A stretch of 64,000 bases of DNA from Sciurus carolinensis. Lineage: Eukaryota; Chordata; Mammalia; Rodentia; Sciuridae. Both the position numbers and the translations under genes were made by a program. The number at the start of each line of letters is the position of its first letter. Positions within the stretch are counted from its first letter, which is position 1. The stretch is from contig NW_025920104.1 of NCBI RefSeq assembly GCF_902686445.1, positions 3,162,001 through 3,226,000 of the forward strand. The letters run 5' to 3'. The notes under the pieces were generated by a model that saw only the letters and a list, made by a program, of their open reading frames with translations, ran no database searches and was not told the DNA's origin. Shown piece after piece: positions 34,370-47,040 of the stretch.

Positions 34370-36600
34370 GAATATATATAGTGCATATTTGTATATAAAT
34401 AATTTTTAAAATATTTTTATTTTTAGATGAGCACTATCTTTATTTATTTATTTTTTTAATGTGGTGCTGATGATCAAACTCAGTTCCTCACATGTGCCAG
34501 GGAAGTGCTCTATAACCAAGCTACCATCTCAGTCCCTATAGTGAAGTTTTACTAAGTTATAAATGAGAATGAAATCATGGCATTTGCTGGTAAGTGAATG
34601 AAACAGGAAAATATATCATGCTAAGTAAAGTAGACAAGAGATTTAGAAAGTAAAAGGTTTCTGTCATTTGCAGAATGTTTTCTATCATTTGAAGAAGCTA
34701 GACAAAAATAAAGGGTAAAAATGGGGAATTTTATGAAAAATAAAAGAAAACAGATGAGTAGGGGAATGAATTGAGGCTGGAGAGAGGAGGAAAAGCAAAG
34801 AAAGCAATGGTGGAATGAATCTGAACAAACTTTCCTGTGTACACATGTGAGAATACCACTGTGATTTGACCTTTATGTATATCCATAAAGCACAAATTAA
34901 GACAACTATAAACAAACAGAAGAATGATCTGTGGACTAGAGAAAGGTAATATCAGGAAGGAGGATGGAAGGGAATGGGAAAGTATTGGGTACTTAATTGG
35001 AGAAAGTTTTATTCCATGCTTTATAATTATGTCAAAATTAACCCTGATCTTATGTGAACTAGGAAAAAGAATTAAACCACAATAAAAACCTACAAAAACT
35101 GTATGAACACTTGGAGAATGAACAATACATCTGCATGTTCAATGGATCACTGATGAAGTTGGGGTAAATTTTTAAGAACCTCAGAATGAAAGGAGAATAG
35201 ACATACAGCATCCCAGAATCTATGTAATACAATAAAAACAGTTCTTTTTTTAGTGTTTTGTTTTCTTTTATTGAAGCATACTTATACATAATAGTGGGAT
35301 TCTTTATGACATATATGTAAATTTTCAAAGTAGTACCTTTTTTTTCCCTTCCCATCTCTCTCCCCTGATCTAGCAAAAGCAGTTGTAAGAGAAAACTTCA
35401 TAAAAATGACTCTCTACATTTAAAAATCTGAGAGATTTCAAATAAAAATCCTAATGTTGCAATGCAAGGTAATAGAAAAACAACATTAAATCAGTTTGAA
35501 CAAGTACAATGAAAGTTTACTATAAAATAGAAAATAAAGGAAAACTACAAAGTAATAAAGAATCAGAGTTTATTTTTGAAAAGGGAATCAAAATTGACAA
35601 GCCCCTAACCAAGGTAATTAAAGGAAAGAGAAAGAAGAAACACATAAGTAAACCTAGAAACCAAAAGAGAAATATTAAAACAGACATCACTGAAATCCAG
35701 AACACTACTAGGAATTATCTGGAAAAACTTATTTTCAATAAACAGGAACATCTAGAAAAACATTATGAAGACTGACATGGTAAAAAAATAAAAAGCCTAG
35801 AATATACATATGAAGTAGTAGATATGAATCTAAACAACTCAAAATATAAATCAAAGGAATGCAAAATTCCAACCTAATAACAGACATATATTGAAGTAGT
35901 AATAAAAAGCCTCCAGGACCAGAGGTGAACACAGGGCTAAATTTTATCAGATATTCAAAGAAGAACTGATACCAGTGCCCCACCATTATATGTAAGAGAG
36001 AAGAAAAGACACTTCCAAAGTAATTCTACAAAGTCAGTATTACCTGATTGAGAAGGAAAATAAGGACACAACAAGGAAAGAAAACTAGAGGCCAATATCC
36101 TTGATGGTTGTAGTCTAAAAATCTTTATAAAATACTTGAAAAATATATTCAACATCACATTAAAAACAACAAACACTGCTGGACAAAGTGATGTATTTTT
36201 GCATTCCCAGAAATTCAGGAGGTTGTGTCAGGTGATTTAGTTTCAGTCAACCTGGGCAATTTAGGGACCTGGAATCAAAGTGAACAACAAAAGGGGCTAG
36301 AGGTGTGGTCAGTTGTGGAGTACACCTTGGTTAAGTCTCTGGAGGTCACACACACACACACACACACACTCACACACACTATACACCATGAGCCAGATGG
36401 TTTTATTCAAGGAATGCAAAAATGGGTTAATATATGAAAACTAACAAAACAAATACACCAGATAAAGAATCAAGGGCAAAATCATAAGTTAATTTCAATA
36501 GCTGCAGGAAAAGTCTTTGACAATATTCAATGGCACTTCATTACAAAGCCCTGAGTAACTAGAAAGAGGAGGAACTTACCATAACATACCAAAGACCAAG
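33690..36600 (+). mobile_element. L1 LINE fragments, plus strand, with nested SINE, (TA)n and (CA)n
   Basis: Mirror of the minus-strand L1 pieces at 1,540-4,495. It has ORF2 end-like sequence, a SINE in reverse orientation (34,425-34,540), a TA tract (34,339-34,366) and a CA tract (36,347-36,380). ORF2 is full of stops. Confidence 0.8.
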
Positions 36601-36886
36601 TATAACTTTCCCTTCATAAATGAATTCTTCCTATTTTTATTAGCCAAGCCATATTTTTGGCTTGCATCCTGATTCTTTTGCTATATGATGACTTACCACA
36701 GAATTCACTACTCCCACCATATTCTACAAATGTTGATTCTATACATAAACCACAACTGTTGCAATCCTTGTTATTAGAACCCTGAGGCCTTAGACTTATA
36801 TCTAGGTTGTTTTGCATCATTATGTGCATATGAGAGATGATATGTAAAAACAATTGAGAAAATCTTTTTTTTTTTTTTAATTTTAC

Positions 36887-37041
36887 CTTTGGGTCAACTA
36901 ATGTGAAGAGAAAACCTGGAATGTTCTTTATGCTGCTGTGTTCTATAAGAGTGGTTTCAACCACCTTTTTCTTTTTATGATCAGCATTACAGTTGTCAGG
37001 TAATGTTCTGATTTCTGGTTCCCTAGTGTCAGTGTTTGCTT
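36887..37041 (-). CDS. Candidate coding exon B, right-arm copy
   Basis: The minus-strand acceptor ttattattatag and donor AAGgtaaaat enclose 155 bases, open in the frame set by exon A (ANTDTREPEIRTLPDNC at the start, PGFLFTLVDPK at the end). It differs from the left-arm copy only by conservative changes that I could see. It lies 96 bases after exon A. It probably belongs to the same transcript as the ankyrin exon at 44,730-44,867. Confidence 0.55.
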
Positions 37042-37137
37042 CTATAATAATAAAAACAAAGTAGAGAGTATATGAAAAAGCTCCATAATTTCAAATCAAT
37101 GAGCAGCTCAGCAATAGGTATTCTTCAAATATTTTAC

Positions 37138-37195
37138 CCTCTTTCCTTGATTCATTAGAAGCTTGATGTGATTCTCCTTCTTCTTCAGGGACATT
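37138..37195 (-). CDS. Candidate coding exon A, right-arm copy
   Basis: 58 bases on the minus strand, with acceptor ctttcttag and donor gtaaaat, reading NVPEEEGESHQASNESRKE plus one base. All three differences from the left copy keep the frame open. It starts in phase 0, whereas the exon at 43,474-43,538 ends in phase 1, so at least one more exon is expected between about 37.2 and 43.4 kb. I did not find it with confidence. Confidence 0.55.
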
Positions 37196-38565
37196 CTAAG
37201 AAAGAAAAAATATTTAGGTGTAAATGAACCAAATATGAAAAATTATCCTAATAGTTTCCTTTACTGCAGGATATAAGAGAAAGATAACACATTTCTGAGC
37301 CATTCCAATATAAAAATCAAACTTCAATTCTTCAACTTACTAATTCTTCTCATGGGGGTGATAATGATTAAAGATAAGAGAGATCTGAAATATTACTCCC
37401 ATTACCTCCAAGATAATTGCACAAATACTGACATTCATGAAACTATTTTATTAATCCAAATTACCTAGAAAAAATTATAGTCATCTGTAGTTTAGAGTGC
37501 TTTTAAAAAAGTTAAAAATTAAATTGTGATATTTTGAATGAGCTTTTGTGACTTATATTGGCACAATTATCTCATGAAATGAAAGCATAAGACCTGAACT
37601 TTAAGAGTACCTTATAAATAAAATCGGTTGGAATCACAAAGAGTATAAACTCTGTCCATCCTGTGTGTCAAATAGCTAACAATAAATGTAAATATAATTG
37701 TTGAGCTTTCCAAGAAAGAGAAGAAGTGTGCCACAATCTTTTGGGAGCAGTGAATGAAAACCACACACAGTTATTAAAAGAAAAGATTTACTAAATATCC
37801 AAAGAATGGTGACAGAGATGGCTCAAAGAACAGACATTGGAGAGATGTTTTATGCAAGGGAATACTGAGTCTTGGGAGTAAATCATTTTAAAAAAATAAG
37901 CAAATCTTCATTTAAGTCCAAATATATACTTCATGATTAGAGGATGCTTGGAGGATATTCTTATTCCTACTTTCATATTTATGACATTTCTCTAACTTGT
38001 TTGCTTCTTTTTATGGCATCAATTCAAGATAACTCACATGAATTTTTATATCCCAGACATCAAAAGTGAATACAAACTTAAAGCATAATATTTTTAGAAT
38101 TCAGTAGAGTTAACTGATAGTGATTTCATGCATGTTATTTAGAACACTTCATTATATAGCAATTTTTTCTACAAATTTATTCATGTTCAAAAAATTAAGT
38201 TGTTTATATTTGAAACCTTTTTGTATCTGCTCCAGAACATATGCAAATATATTTATAGCTCATTAAAAATTGAAAGCTATAAAGTGAATAGTTACATAAC
38301 TAAGCAAATAACTTTTAACATTTGAGATCTTTGTGACATAAGGTCTTGGATACTTTTAGGCACCATGATACAAATAATTATGAAACTAACATCATCATAT
38401 GGTTATCAGAGTTTCTACTTCTAGAACTGGTGATTATTTTGCACAAGATATCAATTTTCAATTAAAGGAAGAGTTTTAAATATACTTAGTGGAAAGAGCC
38501 AGAAAGCATGGTGAAATTCCTTTTAAATGCAAATATCTAATAATTTTATTGTATTTTCAAACCTT

Positions 38566-38662
38566 TATTTATTTACTTAGTTTTATGTGATGGTGAAGAT
38601 TGAACCCAGTGCCTCACACAGACTAGGCAAGTGCTGTACCATTGAGCTACAACTGCCACTCC
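38566..38662 (-). mobile_element. ID/tRNA-like SINE
   Basis: 'gaagattgaacccagtgcctcacacagactaggcaagtgctgtaccattgagctac' is the reverse-complement tRNA-like ID body with a T-rich lead. Confidence 0.88.
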
Positions 38663-39509
38663 TAATCCATAAATTAATATACATATTCTAAATTTCTATG
38701 TTTCCCTAATTTATAACAATATTTTAGTGTAAAAATGGAGCCAAGAATTGAAATAATGAAAAAGTTCTCCTAGAAATATATGGTAGTAAAATATAAAGGG
38801 TCCAATAAAAAAAAACACTGCAAGCAATGTGCTTTACTTATTTCAAATTAAAGGCATAAGGGAAATTTCATGATTCTACAAAAAACAATGAGCATGAATG
38901 CTAAAAATCATGTAAGTATGGCTTAAATTTTACATTAATATAAACCTAACAAAAAATCCTTGACCATATTTCCTATTTCTTCTGCATTGAGAAATTTATT
39001 CCTAATACAGTTTAACTGTCATATGTATTTTCAAGCCCAATGTCCAACCCCCTACACTAAACTACTCAATGAACACTGGCATTTATACATGTTAAAAATA
39101 TCAACATAATTCTCTTAAAATGTTTTGTTTTTCCTGAGCGAATTTCCAAAAATATATCAGGAAAACCATTGCTAAGTTTCAAGTATTAACACCTCCAAAC
39201 TCAATATTAACAGGAAGAAAATTAATTGCACAAAAGATCACTTTAAGTGAGATTGATAGTAGAGCTCATCCAATGTAAGACACCATCAGGATCAGTTTCA
39301 GTGGGACGACCTTACAGCAAAAATGTATATTAAAGTGGGTAGGTAGGTTTTTCTCAATTAAACTCTGGTGAAAATTTGGATTCACCTATATGAAATGCTA
39401 TTTCTTGACTGATTTGATTAAAATCAAATTAAGCTCTTTTATAAAACTCTGCCTCAACTTTTTCAAACTATGAAATAATCAATGAACATACCCATTTTGT
39501 TGGTGGATA

Positions 39510-39600
39510 TTTAATTTATTTATCTGTTTGGTGCTGAGAATCTTAATCAGTGCCTCACATGTCAGTCAAATGCTCTACACTGAGCCACAATCCAGCACCT
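39510..39600 (-). mobile_element. ID/tRNA-like SINE, decayed
   Basis: 'ggtgctgagaatcttaatcagtgcctcacatgtcagtcaaatgctctacactgagccac' matches the reverse-complement ID body with several changes and a small deletion. Confidence 0.82.
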
Positions 39601-39900
39601 CAATGAACACACTCTTTAATTCCATTTCAGACTGACAGCAAGTATATTGGCAGAACTTGAGAACAGTTTATTCTCAGAAACTGCCTGTCTTGAAGGCTGA
39701 ACTTGAAATACCATTAATAGCTCTCATAATATTTTCTTTTTACCTGAAGTGGAACAAACCTTTGATAACCCAAGACAAGGTAGCAAGATGCAGGCTGCCC
39801 TCTCTCTTGGTTATCCATGGATCAAAGACTAAGTAAGCTGGCTTGAAAATTGTGGTACTGGTTCTTCAGCATGTTTATCACCTGCAGAAAATACCCCACT

Positions 39901-40112
39901 TTGCAGGGTGTGGTGATGTATGCCAGTAATCCCAGAAAGTTGGGAAGATAAGGCAGGAGAATTTTAAGTTCAAAGCCAGACTCAGCAAACTAGTGAGTCC
40001 CTCTACAGCTTGAAAACACCCTGTCCCAAAACAGAACATAAAACAAAAGGGCTTGGGATAAGTCTCAGTGGTTAAGCATCCCTGGGTTTAGTCCCAAGTA
40101 CAAAAAAAGAAA
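39901..40112 (+). mobile_element. B1-ID dimeric SINE
   Basis: A B1 half ('gggtgtggtgatgtatgccagtaatcccag' to 'ccctgtcccaaaac') is followed by an ID half ('gggcttgggataagtctcagtggttaagc' to 'gggtttagtcccaagtac') and an A-rich tail. Orientation plus. Confidence 0.9.
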
Positions 40113-40135
40113 GGGAAAGCAACAACAAAAATAAT

Positions 40136-40284
40136 TTAGCACAAGCAAGGTCCTAAGCAAGTCAGGGAGACCCTGTCTCTAAACAAAATATAAAATAAGA
40201 CTGGGGATGTGGCTCAGTGGGCGAGTGCACCTGAGTTCAATCCCCAGGACCCATCAAAATAGGTAAATAAATAAATAAACCTAT
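40136..40284 (+). mobile_element. B1-ID dimeric SINE, 5'-truncated
   Basis: It starts inside the B1 half ('caagcaaggtcctaagcaagtcagggagaccctgtctc'), continues with 'ctggggatgtggctcagtgggcgagtgcacctgagttcaatccccagg', and ends in (AAAT)n. It lies directly behind another dimer. Confidence 0.9.
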
Positions 40285-43199
40285 TGCTTCCCTTTACCCA
40301 CAAACAGTATACTGAGATTCATAAAAACTTAAAAAAAATTTTAAACACTGAATGTTCAAGAATATGCTGTTATTGGGAATACTATTGTCAGGCACACTGA
40401 AATATTATACATCATAAAATACCTTTTTACCTGTGTAGGTCTCACTTTATTCAGATCCACATGAACTAGCAAGCACTTATATTTACAGGAAATCAGATAC
40501 TCAAGAGGAAAGATTGCTACAAAAGTAGAATACTGGTAATTGTGCCTGTGTTTCCCTAAATATTATTGAAATATCATTCTTCCTCTGGGATTCAACTCCC
40601 CAGTTTCTCATTTTCAGGACTAAGTGGCACACTCCATCTTTTAAATCTACATCCTGTGAAGATGCAGATTCCTGACACAAGGTTACACTCCAAGGACCAA
40701 GTCAGAACTCTTTGTTTTTGTTTCTGATTCTTGAAAATAAGCTAAATGGGGTCTCAATCATAGGCCTTAGCATAAACGCATTACCAACTACTGAAGTGAA
40801 GATCTTTGATGACTTGCCCATCAGTTATCTCCATGATCTACCATGATCTACTACACATATACATGGGAATGACATCAGTGAGTTGGAAAAAGTGGAGGAC
40901 AATGGAAACCTGCTAGAGGCCATAGATCCATGTATTCCACAGATTCTAGTCCCAAGTGTTTTAGTCTCTAAGCCACTTTCACATCTCTGTAAACTCTGGA
41001 ATCTTTTCCCAGTGGCTCAAATTGTTTTAATATCTTTCAGCAGAACCTTGAATTTTGTCACTTATTCCAATTAAATAAACAAGAGTATAATGGCACTATC
41101 AGAAATCCTTCAAATTCTATTTTAATATGCTTTCTAGAGAGCATCCCATACTCTATGTCCTGAATATCTGTTTTGTTGTTAATCAAACTGGTCATAAACC
41201 CCAAGGTTTTGATCTATTTTATATAACCCTTATTTCTACCCAATGCAGTGATGTTCCTCCTCAGTCTTGCCCTTCCCTTGGTTAGCTTCATTCTGATATT
41301 CTACACTGGCCTCACTTAGTAATCCCATTCCTACCCACTTCAGTTGCTTTCCACAGTCATTCCTACCCTATTATGTCTGTTGTAAACACATTAACTACAC
41401 AGTGATAATAAGGAAAAGAACTGAGTTTAGAATTGAGGAGCCTCAGTTCAAATCTCTTTGCTACCCCTTTCAATACTCAGAAAAGTCCCTTTAATATCTA
41501 TAAGTTCAGGTTCCCCTCATGACCATCATTTGGCCAGCATGTCAAACACATATTGAAGGATGGGAGGGTATATTGATTAGCTGCTAAATTTTTTTTAAAT
41601 TCTGAAATTTACTGAGCTTTTGATTCAGTCAATAGAAAAAAGTTATTCAATTGAGAGAATAAAAAAGAAACAGCAAGAGAGCACAGCAGAAAGTAAAAAT
41701 AAAAATTCAAGAAAAAATTTTAATCATAGAAAAAGAAAAATAGTATAAAGGAAATATTTCTTCATAAAACTAAATATGAACAGTAACCTGAAGGGAAATG
41801 TAACTCTTGATTTATAAAACAGCTTTATAAAAACAGAACTACATATGGGGCAGGGTATTGAAGGAAACCAAACTGGAAAATCACGAAGTAGAGATATCTC
41901 TATACAGAGAGTTAATATATCTAATATAACATATTCTACACAAAGTTATTTTTGACTTCAAGTAAAATAATTCCTCTACAGAACTAGCATGATCTTGTTT
42001 ATGAAGAAAACATGTGACCACAACTCTGTGAAATTTTTTCCTAAAACTCTTTAAACAGGCTGCTCAGATAAATAATGAATCAGAATTAACATACAACTAA
42101 TTTTGCCTTTCTGAATTGATGATATAGACCTGCATCTTGATTCTAGTTCTGCACTGGCATCGACTTATACAGTGGAGGAATACAATGGAGTTGTCAGCCA
42201 GGCAAGCTTACAGTCTAACTGCAGGCCTGGCATTTATTAATTATGGGAACATGGGACAAAGAGTCAACTTCTATAAATGATAGTTGCTTAATTAGTAAAT
42301 AACAGGTTATAATAGTACAGGCACTTTCAAAGTCACCATGATGACTTTAATAAACAAGTGTTAGGAACAATTGTCTATCCTAGACTGGAACACTCAAAAA
42401 AATCTTTATTCCTTTTATCTACATTCTCTAATCATTTAGCATAGTATCTTTTAAAATATATAAAATCCTACATGTATACAGGGTCATCTGTAGAATTTCC
42501 ATCCACTATTAAAGAAGAGAATAAAATGTTTATTTAATCAACATTAGAAAATATGTAACATTAATGTGTATAACTGTGATTCTTTGTTGCAGAGTATTCC
42601 TCTGGGCCCCTATATGAAGAAGTTCCTATAATAGATACTAATTATATTTCTGATAGGCAGTTAATGAATTAAGAATTCCTATGTTCCATATTTTGTACTT
42701 TTCAAATGCAAGGAAGAGACATAAGATTTATCCAAAATTTGATACCTAAAAGTAAACAGTTGGTCCCATGACTGTAATTTTAACTAAAAATTGCAAGATG
42801 GAGAGAAAACAATATTATTAGCAGATTCAGGAGCATAAAGAAAGTGTCAAATAGCATAATTTTTCTGGACTAATTGCAGTGGGAACAATTATCAGACAAT
42901 ATTCTTATGTTGTTATGACAACAACTCCAGTAGAGGAAACACAACATAATAATTTGAAAATACTTCTCTTATTTATACAAAAATATGTAAGATTTCAGGG
43001 ACCAAAGTTAAATTAACATAAAATTTATTTAGACAATATTATTTCAGATTATAAATTTCCTATAATTAATTGCATAAATAATCATGAATTCTAGACTATT
43101 AAGAAAATAATTAAGAACAGTATGAATGTAACATATATATGTATATATAACAGTATGAATGTAATATATATATTTAACTGCTCCTTTTTCATCAGAATA

Positions 43200-43418
43200 T
43201 TCTTATTCCTATTTATTTATTTTTACACAAGGAACTGAACCCAGGGGAGCTGAAATTTTAATTTATTAATCTTTAATTTTTTAATTTTTGAGGTAGTGTC
43301 TTGCCAAGCTGCTTAGGGCCTCAATAAGTTTCTGAGGCTTTAAACTTGCAATCCTCCTGCCTCAACCTCCTGAGCTGCCAAGATTACAGGACTGCTGACA
43401 CTGCACCAAGCATACTCC
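43200..43418 (-). mobile_element. B1-ID dimeric SINE
   Basis: The reverse-complement ID half is shortened ('ggaactgaacccagggg'), followed by a T-rich linker and a full B1 half ('tcttgccaagctgcttagggcctc' to 'caagattacaggactgctgacactgcacc'). It sits 56 bases from the exon at 43,474. Confidence 0.88.
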
Positions 43419-43473
43419 TATTTTTTGACATAAGCCATGAACACCAAGAAAAATTCACTTTCAGAAATCTTAC

Positions 43474-43538
43474 CTGGGTTGATATTATCAGAATTTTTAG
43501 GTTCTGATTTCATATATTGAAGAATTAATTCTCTATGA
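43474..43538 (-). CDS. Coding exon directly after the ankyrin-repeat exon
   Basis: On the minus strand, the acceptor tttttcatacatag is followed by 65 bases reading HRELILQYMKSEPKNSDNINP plus one base and the donor gtaagatt. Its first base completes the Gly codon left by the ankyrin exon (GG plus T), giving SGHRELILQYM across the junction. In the ANKRD26/POTE family, the last ankyrin repeat is followed by a similar '..LI..Y....KNS.N.NP' segment, as I recall. Phase and content both support a real gene, now or formerly. Confidence 0.65.
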
Positions 43539-43714
43539 CTATGTATGAAAAATTAATAAAATTTGAATTTCAATATTGATATGAAAAACAAAAACCATAT
43601 TCAATACATAAAATGTTTTAGACAACATAAATATAAAATCAGATTTTATAAAATGCAGTTCAAATTTGTCATTCCAGACATTTTGTTGACTTGACAATTA
43701 TTTGTAAATTGTCC

Positions 43715-43850
43715 TATTTTCTTTTGTTTTTTAAATGGGATTTCACAATGATGCCTGGGCTGGTCTGGAATTCCTGAGCTCAAGCAATTCTTATGCCTCA
43801 GTCTCCCAAATAACTGGGGTGAACACACACATGCCACTGCACCCATAAGC
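43715..43850 (-). mobile_element. B1-like SINE
   Basis: 'tgcctgggctggtctggaattcctgagctcaagcaattcttatgcctcagtctcccaaataactgggg' is reverse-complement 7SL-derived B1-type sequence. The open frame over it is a by-product. Confidence 0.75.
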
Positions 43851-44729
43851 TTATATTAAGAAAAAAGAAAGTAAGATGTAATGATCACGCATTGAGGGCA
43901 ATAAAGTAAGTATATTAAATGATAATAGATAGTTTGAACTCAAAAAATGTCATGTCCCTATAAACAATATCTCTTTCTTCTTGCAAAATTAATTTCTCTT
44001 AAGATTAAGGACTTCTTCCAAAAATAAGAGTTGAACCCTAACTTAAAATGATGTTGTAACTTTTAAGTCTAAGTGTTATTACCATGAACACTCAGGGACT
44101 GGAATCAATAAGGGCATTTTGTAGTAAAATGTAATCATCACCAGACTGCAGAGCAACAAAGCAGCAACAGATTTGACAGAAACAAAAGCATTTTAAAAGT
44201 CCTCTTCCCTCTCCTTAGACTTTAAGAAAATCCTGAGGTCCTCAAGAAATTAAAGAATGTTGGAAAAGCTAATTTTCAGGGGAGAGTATAAAGATTTTTC
44301 TGATCAACTGGGCATTTCAAGATCCAAATAGCTAATTCAGAAAAAGTGTGACATGGTTTATACCCAATGGTCAGGAATTATACTTGGAATGACAGAGATA
44401 AGGCTGGGAACCATGATGATAAAAGTTCTAAAACCCTATGATAATGGCTAGTGATGCATTTCCATGGTACAGCTATTCACTAGGATGTATAAGGAGATGA
44501 GGGAAGAAAAGGAGAGGAGAGGGAAGAAAGGAACCTTGTAGAATATTCACAGTCATCACCACTTCTCATCTAGACTCTTGCAGGACTGCTGGCTGATGAA
44601 GTACTCTAACGCACTATTGTTTCATACATAGCTGTACCATGAAATTTCACCTCATGTGTAAAATGCAATAGTTGTTATTATTTTGAGCCTCCAATCAATG
44701 TTGATTAGTATTTTAATGTAAACAGTTAC

Positions 44730-44867
44730 CCACTATGACCACTAGTAGCAGCATAAGCTAATACCATCTGTCCAAAGTTATCTGTAGCAGAGACAGCAAT
44801 ACCATTCTGGAGAAGCAGCTCAGCTATGTGTTCTGATTCGTGTTCCAGAGCAAACATGAGGTCTGTT
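44730..44867 (-). CDS. Ankyrin-repeat exon (ANKRD26/ANKRD36/POTE-like), partial gene
   Basis: On the minus strand, the acceptor tgatctctgttattgtag is followed by 138 open bases and the donor gtaactg. The product begins TDLMFALEHESEHIAELLLQ, then NGIAVSATDNFGQ and AYAATSGHSG. It shows the ankyrin-repeat layout (T-LM-A, then ELLL--G--V, then D-FGQ--L-YA---GH), with Asp in place of the usual Ala/Pro after Thr and Met-Val where Thr-Ala/Val is usual. One exon per repeat pair and the phase fit the ANKRD26-type family. No further ankyrin exons were found upstream, up to the window end, so the 5' part is absent, diverged, or beyond a very long intron. Confidence 0.7.
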
Positions 44868-46980
44868 CTACAATAACAGAGATCATTTCAACCTTAAGTA
44901 TTTTGATAGAGTTATTTGAACAGCTAATTTATAATATTTTTCCAATTCAACATCTTACTTTACAGATACTCATAGACATAAACATCTTGGGACAGCAAAT
45001 GTTCAGTTTTGCAAATCACCTCAAAGTCAAAAAGGAAAAAAAAAAGAAACTTCTTTTTCCAATGAGGAGAAGTTACAAACTTAAAATCTTCAATGAACAG
45101 TAACTATGATTAAGTCATTTATGAGAAAATGGTGAAGATTTAAATGAAGAAAGCTCCATTTCTTTCCTAGTGTGATGTAATGTACTGTAACTCACAGTCA
45201 GCTAAAGATCTAACAAAACAGGTTATTTCCAGGCTGCTAATAATAATAAAAATAGTAATAATAATAGAGATCAGGAAATATATTTATATTTAGTCATAAG
45301 TATTGTTTTCAAGGTGATGCACTACAAAAACTAGGAAAGAAATCTAGTGCATAAATCTAAGGCTTATCTTTTTTTCTCTTTATTGACTGTCTATATCTTA
45401 TCTTTATTAAAATAAACATTTATCCCATTAAAACTAATTTCTTTTCCCTGCCCCTTCGAATTAAAAACAAAAGCACCAAAATATGTTAAAAATTGACAGC
45501 TCTGGCAATAGAAATTAATAATCACTTAGAAAAAATGTAACATCAATATTCTAAAAGGAAAGCAATTTAGAAGAGTCAACCAAATAACAAAATAATTTTA
45601 AATGATTTTTATGCTCAATATATCATTTCAAAAGAACAATATATCAGAAGTAGAATTTAAAAATACAATATAAAGTTTTAAATTTTCAATACTAAATCAA
45701 AATGTAAAGTAAATGTCCATACTTTACAAAACTAATAGGAAAACTCTTTGGCTAACAAAATATCACATGACCACAAACCAAATAACAAATATCTGCCAGT
45801 ACTTTTGAATCATATATTGCACTTATTATATTTATATTGCTCAGCTTGAATAATTGGTTTTCTACCCTAACTGTGGTTTCTGTTTATATATATATATATA
45901 TATATATATTCTAAATAACTATATTAATATTGTCCTTCCTATTGAGTTAATCATTTTTGCTTGAGTGATTTTTACTATACCACTAAGGTTTTAAAAATGA
46001 ATAAAGGACTGTCCTTCCCTTCAGTTCAACAGTATGTATATTTGCTTTCCTCTGGATTAAAGTCTCTACCATCAGCTCTTTTTTATACTATATGGCAAGT
46101 AAAAGTGGTGTACAGTCATTCTGGAAAACAACAAAAACAGTAAATTTGCAAAATTCCACAAGTGAACTAAAACTCTTACAAAATGCTGTCTGAACATAAG
46201 AATATGATAAATAATTAAATTAAGGGTAATTTCTTCCATCTCATTCCTCTGCACTTCCATATGTGCTGATCCTTCTCTTTGCAATGCTGCTCCTCTGTCT
46301 AGAGTTGCCACATAAACTCTAGTCATTTCTTGAGAACACAGACTACATCTTTTTTCTCAATAGTCCTATACCCTAAAATGTATTAGTAAAGAATTTAAGT
46401 ATTTTATTTAATTAATAAGCCAAATTTCCAATTTTTTATCAGTTTTATCAATCTACATTCCAAAGAATATCTACTTTTCCAAAAATACCAAATCTTACCA
46501 GAAAGGTACCTTGGTTCACTGTTAGAGAAATTTTACAAAACTGTGCATTATGTATCCTGTATTACAGGCACATCTTTGCCACTGCTTAACAGTTATTTCA
46601 CATTGATTTTTCATAGCAAACATTTAAATATGAAGAACTAAATTTGCAGGTATAGGCTTTTCAATAACATGGAAGTTTCCTCCATGTTACTCAAGTCCTC
46701 TTGATTCTCTTCCATTTGTGATCTCAGAATTCCAGATATCAGTATCAGACACTCATGCTCCAAATGATTCACAAAGAAATTGGACTCTGAATTGAAAAGA
46801 TAAGACTAACTAGACTCTTGCTTTTCCTTAATTTGTTCCTGTGTTTTCTGTTATTATTATTAGATGGAAGATATTTACCTTGTAAGTTAGAAAGCTGAAT
46901 ACAAAAGTATATTCTCCCTGAAGAATGGGTGGAAGTATTTTCTATCTACTCCACTGATAGGGTTAAATATACAGCATACA
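44868..46980. other. AT-rich, intron-like DNA; no gene seen
   Basis: Contains a TAA-rich stretch (45,238-45,265) and a TA tract (45,885-45,909). No ankyrin-like exon recognised. Confidence 0.5.
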
Positions 46981-47040
46981 TAACTCAGAAAACTTCATGT
47001 ACCCCAAAAATAACTCAGAAAACTTCATGTACCCCAAAAA
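46981..47040 (+). repeat. Perfect 30-bp tandem duplication
   Basis: The unit beginning taactcagaaaacttcatg occurs twice without a mismatch (46,981-47,010 and 47,011-47,040). It sits at the 5' edge of the L1 fragment that follows. Confidence 0.97.

Larger units (their letters stand above)
28228..38117 (-). repeat. Right arm of the ~9.9 kb inverted repeat
   Basis: This is the reverse complement of 1-9,925. It begins directly after the run of N, where its sequence pairs with about 9,880-9,925. It keeps a stretch near 30,010-30,095 that the left arm lacks near 8,115-8,130 but that the third copy of the unit (11,910-11,990) has, so the left arm carries a deletion. The right arm adjoins further exons of the same inferred gene at 43-45 kb, so it looks like the parental location and the left arm like the inverted copy. 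The end of the match at 38,117 reflects the window edge of the other arm, not a proven breakpoint. Confidence 0.93.
38118..43473. other. Intron-like DNA of the inferred minus-strand gene
   Basis: AT-rich with several SINEs (listed separately). A short minus-strand segment at about 40,431-40,465 ends at a CACAGgtaaaaagg donor and could be the missing exon, but it is too short to judge. Nothing else is supported. Confidence 0.45.

Noticed and set aside
46072..46326. 84-codon minus-strand frame as a further exon of the ankyrin gene
   Set aside because: No ankyrin pattern, no acceptor or donor at its ends, and low-complexity hydrophobic composition.
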